Assembly (NCBI RefSeq): GCF_020085105.1
Contig: NC_058047.1
Coordinates: forward strand, 14,147,501-14,211,500
Direction: 5' to 3'
DNA: 64,000 bases
DNA from: Siniperca chuatsi
Taxonomy: Eukaryota > Chordata > Actinopteri > Centrarchiformes > Sinipercidae
In this document: in pieces, positions 25,646 through 64,000 of the stretch
Layout of the letters: every line of letters starts with the position of its first letter
How positions within the stretch are numbered: position 1 is the stretch's first letter
The notes under the pieces: generated by a model
What the model saw: only the letters and a program-made list of their open reading frames with translations
Databases searched by the model: none
What the model was told of the DNA's origin: nothing
Made by a program: the position numbers and the translations under genes

Positions 25646-26544
25646 CAGTGGTGGAGGAAGTATTCCTTTACGTAAGTAAAAGAACTAATACCACACTGTA
25701 AAAATACTCTGGTACAAGAAAAAGTCCTGCGTTGAAAATGTAACATAAGTAGAAGTATGTAAGTATAATCAGGAAAATGTAAAGTATTAAAAGTAAAAGT
25801 ACTCAATGCAAAAAAATGATCCCTGTGACTGTTACACTATTAAATATTATATCATTAGATTATTTCTCATGCATTAATGTAAAAGCAGGATTTTAGTGTT
25901 GTAGTTGGTTGAGGTGGAGCAAATCTTTGACTATTTTGTATCGGACTGCAACTAATGATTACTTTCATTATGGATTAATCTGCTGATTATTTCCTCCATT
26001 AATCGATTGATTGTTTGGTTTGTAAAAAATCAGGAAATGGTGGGAAACGCCATCACGTAATGACACCTTCATAATGCTTTGTTTTGTCCAACAAATAGTA
26101 AAAATCTCAAACTTATTAAAATAATTGAAAATCATTTTTAAAAATGAATTGCAAATCCTCACACTTGCAAAGTTGGAACCATGAAATGTTTTTACATAAA
26201 AAATGAATGATTATCAAAATAGATTAAAATTTATTTTCTGTCTATTGATTAATCAATTAATTATTTCAGCTGTACTTGTATATACTGTTGGGTAGTTAAT
26301 AAATAAACAATTATAAGCTCTTTGTATGTTTTGTGTGCAGAAATCTTGATTTGTAAAGTAACTAGTAACTAAAGCTGTCAGATAATTGTAGTGAAGTAAA
26401 AAAAACAATATTTCCCTCTAAGATGTAGTGGAGTAGAAGTAGAAAGTAGCATGAAAAGAAAAGACTCAAGTAAAGTACAATTGCCTTAAATTTGTACTTA
26501 AATACAGTTCTTGAGTAAATGTACTTAGTTACATTCCACCACTG
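25646..26544 (-). mobile_element. hAT-like MITE, family A, interrupted by a nested element
   Basis: Ends are cagtggtgga and tccaccactg, a perfect 10-bp terminal inverted repeat. Flanking 8-mers tgctcctt (25638-25645) and agctcctt (26545-26552) match at 7 of 8 positions, a hAT-like 8-bp target duplication. Internally it carries aagtcctgcgttgaaaatgt and the family A gtagttggttgaggtggagc. A family B element sits at 25942-26273. No coding capacity. Confidence 0.75.
25942..26273 (+). mobile_element. MITE-like repeat, family B, nested in family A
   Basis: Starts cggactgcaactaatgatta and ends attatttcagctgt. Flanks ttttgtat and acttgtat agree at 6 of 8. Removing the insert and one flank rejoins the host as ctattttgtatatactgttg, as expected for family A. 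Confidence 0.7.
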
Positions 26545-26552
26545 AGCTCCTT

Positions 26553-28980
26553 CATGCAGGTTTTGGCTGTTCACTCTAATCACCAAACAATGACTCAGAT
26601 GTGAGAGTAAATCTTTAATGTGATATTTTAAGCAGCGGTGTGATGACAGTCCTGACAGCTCTTGTGTTAGTTTTTTTCCGTTGTGTGTTGGGCGACCCCG
26701 TGTGTGAGCGGACACCCTGCATAGTGGGGGATTAGTAGGAAAATATAGATCCACCATCATGGATTCATTAACAGAGACTGTTTCTCTCCACAATGGGCTG
26801 ATTCATTAATGACATCCCGTGCCGTGAGACGAGGAGGTCATTTTATGGATTTTTTCAGGGTGGACGTCAGACTTGAATGGTGAGAACATGCAGTGGTCCT
26901 CTGCCCGGCCACCCCTGTGGAAACACACACACACACATATATATATATATACAGATACAGGACCACCACAGGATTCACACGGTCAAACCTCCTTCAATTC
27001 CTAAAATTTAAGCACTGCCATAATTTATAGCTCACACAGAATAAGAACAGGGCTCTCTGTATATGTGTGTGTTGGGGGTGTGACAAGAAGGGTCACTGAC
27101 CTTTGTGACTTGGCTAAAATCCCCATGGGCCTAATTCAGCATTGGAATGGACCCCACAGCGCAATGGGAAGATGCCTCCAACATAATGAACACAAAGGCC
27201 AATTGTGACGCTATTCTCTGCAGGGCAGAAAGCAACGGGCCCCGGGGACAGTAGAAGGTTTTGTCGGCTGAAATGGAGAAGGAAGCCTGTTGCTTCAACA
27301 AGCCTCTGATAAGATTCATCAGTGGTGACTCAACAGCGGCAGTTTGTCTCCGGGGGAGCAAAGTGTTAGATTTACATTCTCTGTATTTACCTGCACTTGT
27401 TGACTGAAGTGCTGATGAGTGACTCTCATAGGCCAAATCAGTGTCTTTTATGTGTTATAGTGTCTCCTCAGATATTATACAGTGTCTCTTGTGTTTGAAC
27501 AGTGTACAGAGAAATAGTAAGCAAACAGAGCAAAGCCTACATTAGATGATCTACTTTTAGAGCCTAACAGATTCTGATTTTCTGAAAGGTGGCACATCAC
27601 TCCACTTTCTCTAATATATAGGAATACATTTTTACCCTTCGTGCACTTGTATATGACATTGTTAGCGTTGTGATAGGAGACCAATGAGAGAGTTAAACAA
27701 CCTTTAAAGTGAACTCCTTAAACCCCAATAGTTCTGGTAAATGTCCACCTGAGGAAGCTTTAAAGCAGCTGTGCAGTCAGTGTGAGCCAGGATCCCATCA
27801 GTTGACAGCCATACACGTTAATCTGGTCGCCAGAATCTCTGCTTCTCCCACAGCCTCAACCGACAGCTCGATAACTGAGGGGACAGAAAGACGCGAACAA
27901 AGGCAGCGTCGGCAACAAGAAGGCAAACAAATGCTAACACTGCTACTACTGCCAAAAAACACCCATCCCCACAATTTATTGCTCTTTTCTAAGACTTATT
28001 CAACGTTTTCATCATATACCGACCCGCCACACCCCCTGCCAAAAGACCCAGAATGTGTCTGTGTGATGAGGTGGGGGATTAAAAAACACGAAGCAACAAG
28101 ATCACCCTTTCTTTTTCTTAAGAAAGACTAGAAATGAAGCTTTGTGCACGTCCGCTGCTGTGGCATATTTGAAAGGTCTGGCCTGGCTGCTTTTGTGTCA
28201 CCAGCATAAAGGGGATTGAGGGAAAACACAAACTGAACCACTGTGCCGTTGTGGCTCTGGCTATTAGTCAACGTGACGGCCTTTGCAGATGCTAATGGTG
28301 TATAGTGTGTCCCGGCCGGCCTCCCTCCTCCCAGAACGTGGCTATCTGATAGCACAAAGGCCTTCAGCTGGAGGTTGACTTTTCCCCCTTCTTTTCACTG
28401 CTGCTACAAAGTCATTAGGCTTTTTTCACTCATTTTCCCTTGTTTTTAAGAAAATAGGGGAATATAATAGCCACAAGAGAACAGAAAGTTGACGTGAGGC
28501 TGTTATCTCCATGTGTAAAGCCTCAGGTGATGGTAGTGAGGATGAGGCCTGCCCCCCTACATCCATCCCTCCCTGCTGTGCTGCCCTTTGAGCAATGTGG
28601 AGATGAAGTAACAACCAGGCTCTTGTGAAAGAAGAGAGGACGCCCAGGAGTGGAGGACCTCTGGACTCTGACTTATTAATCAGTCAGGCCCTCAGCTGCC
28701 TGCCTGCCTGCCTCAGGCTGCAACATGTCTTCAGCCTGCTCTGGGTTGAGATAACAGCCTGCAGAGTTAAATATTCTGAGGGTTTGCCCAGACCTGGAGC
28801 AGAGGCCTCATCACATTAGCACACAGGTCACTGCATCCAGAAGCAACCAGCTGTAGGATAACAGCAGACTGTAATGGAAACACACGTGCATGCAACACAT
28901 CCCTCCAAGGATGAGAGTGACACAAGGCATCAAAGGTGATTGCCTTTAATGTGCCAGCTTTTTATTTAACTGAAACAGAT
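26553..28980. other. Intergenic, candidate non-coding elements, no gene
   Basis: CA/TA repeat at about 26922-26951. Unrepetitive GC-balanced blocks at about 27120-27340, 28140-28370 and 28480-28700. The 140-codon open frame at 27709-28131 shows no recognisable domain. Confidence 0.5.
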
Positions 28981-29287
28981 TGCCATGAAATTGTACAGAC
29001 ATTTGATTTGATTTGTCCCGTTCCTCTGGTGGCATCAGGTTCAAATTTTAAAATTTGTCCAACACTCAGGTTTATGACCAAATACCTGCAAAACTAATTC
29101 TCATCACCCCAGTTGTACTTTGTCTTTCGTGCTAATTAGCAAATGTTAGCATACTAACATAGGATGATCAACATGGTAAACATTACAATATTGTCATTGT
29201 GAGCATGTTACCATTCTGATGTTAGCATTCAGCTCAAAGCACCGTTAAAGTACAGTCTCACAGAGGTGCTAGCATGGCTGTAGACAC
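28981..29287 (-). repeat. Dispersed repeat, family C (reverse orientation)
   Basis: Reverse complement of the 15438-15805 type: tgccatgaaattgtacagac, gctaattagcaaatgttagc, atgttagcattcagctcaaa and cagaggtgctagcatggct. Confidence 0.6.
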
Positions 29288-30073
29288 TTTGTCTTTTTTA
29301 TTTTGAGTTTCAATGTTCTTGATCTTGGAAACAGCAGATGATACAACAATCCTGCCTTAACGCCTATTTAGTAGTTGTTTTGGTCATTTCAATCATATCA
29401 CATGATCTTCATCTGTAGATGAAGCCTGCGCACACACAGAGAGATTTATTTTGAGACTTTGAAGGACTCCATGTTAATGTCAACTGTTTTTAAGGTCAAC
29501 AATGATCTTTGAACTTCAACTTTTAAGCTGACATGGACGAGAAGTCCTTAACTAAACTAAATTTGAAAAAAAAAACCTCCCATCTGCTGATGAAGATTGT
29601 TTATGGTTGGAAGATTCACAAGAGCTACTGAATGGACAGTGAGATGAGATTGTTTTGACAACTTTCTTCATTTTATTTGAGTTTCTCAGTGGCTAAAGGT
29701 TCAGGTAAACGGACATTGTTCAGGGCAACACTCCAAAAAAGCAGAAACTGCTAATACTCAGCTAGATGAACTCAACAGCAGGTGACTTCAAATGTGCGAA
29801 TTTATGTAGGTTTAACTGACTGTGACACGTCATGAAAAAGGTCATTTTTATTTATGTCAATTTTATTTTCACTTTTTTCTTTTAAACACAAATTTAATAA
29901 ATAAAGCACATCTGATGGGGTACACCATGCAAACATTACTTTCTACAACATAAAACATTTCTTTGAACCAACTCTCCGAGTTACACAAGTGGCTCGCTCT
30001 GCATACGCATGCTGTACATGATAGTAGCTCAATGACTTCCCATTAACCTTACCTGTACAGAATGCATGGCATG

Positions 30074-30076
<3 letters not shown>

Positions 30077-30109
<33 letters not shown>
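30077..30109. repeat. (TA)n microsatellite
   Basis: 33 bp of pure TA. Confidence 0.95.
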
Positions 30110-30112
<3 letters not shown>

Positions 30113-31056
30113 CATATACACATGAATGAATGAACAGGGCTAACACTGTCTCTCACCCCTCTTTCATTGAAACATCAGTCTGTTTTTCAAGCTAGAAAGA
30201 GTGAGTGGATGTCTACATGGGTGATGGAAAGAGTCAGAGTAGTACAAATGATGGCGGTGCAAAGAGAGTGGATGTGAGATAAGGGGTTAAAGATGAGAAT
30301 GAGGAAGAAGCACAAGATTGGGAACAGTGTAGAAATACCTGGCCTTGGACAGTGACAAAAGCATACATTTTCTGTTTAAAATTAGCCACCAGCATGTTAG
30401 ATATTTTCCTTTTTTCTTAACTTTGAGGACAATTCCTGTTCATTTACAAAGGGAGATAACTATTTCTCTTGGTTTTTGGGTGCCTGAAGCTGCAAGAGGC
30501 ATAAGATCTTAATGACCATTCAATCACAGACAGGAGAGGAAAAGTGGTAGTAGTACAAGTGCACCTGTGCTGTGCAGATGTACAAAGACATACTTGTCCT
30601 TTGTTTATTTGGCAGGACATCAAACCTGGTGCAGATTGGAAACACATCAAGACAACCCACCTACCCCCTGTGTAACTGGACCAACTGGTCAAGATGGACT
30701 GGATACTAGGCCAGGAAAGACTAAAGCCCAGGTCCAAAGTAGAGACATGGAGCCTAACAACTGACAGATAGTGCCATAGCTTTTCAAAATAAAATCAAAT
30801 GTATTTAAACTGGTTGCTAATGTATTTTTAAACCATTACGACAATCGATAAACATGATCACATCAGTTAAAAAACTGCAGCACTTAGTTTAATAATGTGT
30901 CTAAAGGATCTAGAGACATCCTGAATTTATGTTTACCTATATTTTCAATCTATTAAGTGTCCTTTTACTTTTTTGAAAGTTGTATTATTACCTGTCAGTT
31001 GCAACTTGGGGAGAGTGTAGATGAAATGCTAATGTACAATGATGGAAGTGCAAACA

Positions 31057-31057
<1 letters not shown>

Positions 31058-31093
<36 letters not shown>
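31058..31093. repeat. (CA)n microsatellite
   Basis: 36 bp of pure CA, downstream of opa1. Confidence 0.95.
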
Positions 31094-31094
<1 letters not shown>

Positions 31095-31682
31095 CGACAA
31101 AGACAGAAACAAAAGGTAAGTTATGTGCATTTGGCAGACATATATACATAGCATTGTCAAATAAACCCCATTAGATCAAAATAATAAGAAATAAATCTAT
31201 ACATAATATTGTTTCCAACACCTTCAGAGCTGATCGTATCCTGTTAACAATTGGTTGTTGTGGTGTTACAATGAAGAGCATTGAAAGGAAGCTGAATATT
31301 GAACCAGGTAGTTACTTTCTATTCTTATAGATTTAAGATGAGAACACTGTCTCATTCAGGGGTACATGGAGAGTAAATGTAGAGTACAGCTGCAGCTTGG
31401 AGGGTTAAGTTAAGTGCTTTGGATCCTAAGTGTAACTTAAAATAACTGGCAAATGTTAAATAGAGGCAAATTCTTGTGTACCAGGTAGTTATCATGGCGT
31501 ATTTTAGGAGCACCAGGCGAGATAAAGGTATTAATTAATTCAAGGCTATTTCACCCATCAGGAACAGCGCCAAAGGTGTCTCTTTGTACAGAAATGAGTG
31601 AAGACACACACTCTTATAATACACACAGACACCCCATTAGCTGAAAAAAAAATAGGGGAGATAAACATGTACACAATCCTCA

Positions 31683-31688
31683 TTTATT
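31683..31688 (-). promoter_or_regulatory. candidate opa1 poly(A) signal AATAAA
   Basis: The first minus-strand AATAAA I found downstream of the stop, about 610 nt past it. It is followed within 40 nt by a T/GT-rich stretch (ttgtgtacatgttt and a run of T), as expected for a cleavage site. Human OPA1 has a longer 3' UTR, so further sites to the left may also be used. No transcript evidence. Confidence 0.35.
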
Positions 31689-32294
31689 GAAAATGAGTGG
31701 TCAGATATCTGACAACACTGTGCAAGCTTCTCATTCTCCTCCTGATCTGACTGTGTTTGGGCTCCTGTGCAGAAGTCCCCCTGTTTACCCAGGACAGTTT
31801 GCAAGAAAAAAGAAACCCTAGGGAAAAATCAAAGAGAAAGCTTGAAAACTGTTCCTCCATCTTATCCTTCTGTTTAGGTCCATCTTTTCATCAGCATCAA
31901 AGGGGGACAGGAAGCCAAGCAGTGGGTATTAAAATCAGGTGAGTGGTGGTGCAGGGCCAGGGGGTGATGATGGTCATTTACAGGTTTAGTTGTATTTGTT
32001 CAGTGCATTTTCTCTGTTGCGATCCATAAATTTACTTTCAATAGTTCTGTAAAGAAAAGGGGAGAAGTAACAACAGATCAGATATACGTACAGTGCACAG
32101 TTACCATTTTCCCACTGCCTGTGCTTAGTAATGTTGTTACAACAATTTAAACATTTGCTATTATTCAATGATTGTTTATAATCCAATAATAATTCTAATG
32201 CAGTGCTTTGATTTTGCTGCATTACCTATGATCATTTCGGTACAGGTAAGTGGTAGGTTTTACTATAAAGTACAGAGACAAATACCTGGTTCTC

Positions 32295-62676
<30,382 letters not shown>

Positions 62677-64000
62677 CTACCAAAGGAGACACAACAACAC
62701 AGAATGATTACTTATGAAAGTGCACTCTGGCTATTGAGTGCTGAAAATAAACAAGCTTAGGGAGAAAATAATGCCCATAGCGAAAAGATGCCAGATAACC
62801 ATCATTTAAAGCATGCCTATGATTAGAAAAATAAGAACACCAGAGTGATGAAATTTCCAATGTTTGGAAAATCTTGCACTAAATACATATATAACATGTA
62901 TGTATACACATAAAGAGTATATAAAATATACTACCAGCCAAATTTAAGAGTTTTTAATTAAGTGAACTCAACTGAACAAAAAATAAATAACTGCCAAACT
63001 CAACTTTTTTCTTAACAATAGGAATAAAGCAATAAAGCAGTCCAATCAGGATGTTGAATTTTTTGGGACTATTGAATTATTATTGACTTAAGTAATTTAC
63101 TTAATTAGTAGTGACTTTACATTTTTTTTAATACTGCAGTAATATTTAAATAGTGCAGACCACAGCACAAAATTAAGATCGATGAAAGAATGTATTGTAA
63201 TTAGTTCCAGTAAAGAGTAAAAAGTATCTTCAAAACATTTAGTGCGCCTAGGGTTCTTCAAATGAAAACCATCACTGAATGCTGAAAAAAATCAATTTAA
63301 TTTAAACACTCTATTCAATGATCCACCTTGCCTAAAGTGCATAACTTATGTTTTTATGTGAACTAAAAAAAAGCAAATTCTGTTTAGCCATATAAATAAG
63401 GAAGGTGTTTACAAAGGCACCACACTGTAATGTCACGTGCAGAGTCAAATAGGAACATGTAAGTTAACTAAATATATAAATATAAAAACTGTCATGGAAA
63501 AAGTATTTTCCTTAAGATGTGAAAGGAACACTCCTTTGTTGATTTTATGACTCTCAGCAGAGGTGTGGTCCCGTCTGGGCAGGCAAGTGTCTGTATATGA
63601 CTTTGGAAGATTAGGTCTTTCCATATACCACTGTACATGACCTTAATGCATTTTAGGGTTATTGTATATTATTATTATTATTATATTATTATTATTATTT
63701 CCTATCTATCTATCTATCTATCTAGTTACCATTATTGTGCCACATTTAAGAAAACAAACATTTAGTGTACATTTGCATATGTCAACATCTTGACATATTA
63801 AACCTTGTTAAATGTAGAATGTATTTTGTGCGCGTTTTCCAAACATTTGAGAGGAAATAACTAAAAAGCAGACTGAGATTACCCCAAAGATTTGGGAATG
63901 TTAGCGTAATTAAAGAAAGCAGCCCATACAGGCCAGGGGAGAGAGAGGGTGGAAGTCAAAGGAGGCAAAAACCACACAGGTAGGACAAAGTAAAGCCAAG
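62677..64000. other. opa1 intron 4 (partial), no exon recognised
   Basis: AT-rich sequence between exon 5 and the right edge. Holds a TTA/ATT repeat (63667-63700) and a CTAT repeat (63702-63724). I looked for exons 1-4 and a counterpart of human exon 4b and recognised none. Transcription start and promoter are not in the window. Confidence 0.6.

Larger units (their letters stand above)
29288..31682. other. Region downstream of opa1, no gene supported
   Basis: AT-rich. Holds a (TA)n repeat at 30077-30109 and (CA)n at 31058-31093. If the proximal poly(A) signal is skipped, part of this could be extended opa1 3' UTR. Confidence 0.5.

Noticed and set aside
27709..28131. 140-codon open frame, plus strand
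   Set aside because: No recognisable family; composition changes along its length and no supporting exon signals.

Overview
The window looks like the nuclear genome of a ray-finned (teleost) fish. It has spliced vertebrate gene structure with mostly short introns, very many CA/TG microsatellites, several tRNA-derived SINEs, and interspersed repeats of types common in teleosts. There are no bacterial gene layouts. Its one recognisable gene is opa1, the mitochondrial inner-membrane dynamin-like GTPase, on the minus strand. Region 1 (about 1-31,700): no protein-coding gene could be supported. It holds microsatellites, a purine-only tract, SINEs, MITE-like repeats (one nested inside another) and several compositionally distinct blocks that look like candidate conserved non-coding elements. 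It lies 3' of opa1. In human the 3' side of OPA1 is a long gene-poor interval before HES1, so a regulatory desert is a plausible but untested reading. Region 2 (about 31,683-48,437): the opa1 3' end. It has a possible poly(A) signal, the last coding exon (32295-32359) and a 16,078-bp final intron that is about half of the gene span visible here. Region 3 (48,438-62,676): 24 further opa1 exons, each placed by splice sites, reading phase and remembered similarity to human OPA1. They run from the exon with the OMA1-type S1 cleavage site, through the alternative exon 5b with the S2 region, to the coiled coil, GTPase, bundle/stalk, membrane-binding paddle and C-terminal GED-like segment. The reading frame stays open across all 25 exons, giving 831 complete codons ending in a stop. 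Visible residue numbers (5b included) equal human isoform-1 numbers minus 129 from the P-loop to the C-terminus. Region 4 (62,677-64,000): intron only; exons 1-4 (targeting sequence and transmembrane segment) must lie beyond the right edge. The gene-level oddities most worth checking are two GC-AG introns (one after the S1 exon, one only 85 bp long), a 3' splice site whose pyrimidine tract is displaced by a (UG)n repeat, a strongly proline-rich insertion in exon 5b, and Lys in place of Arg at the presumed S1 site. I found no evidence for an unknown multi-gene system. Exon calls are strong. Repeat family names and non-coding element calls are pattern recognition that needs database confirmation.
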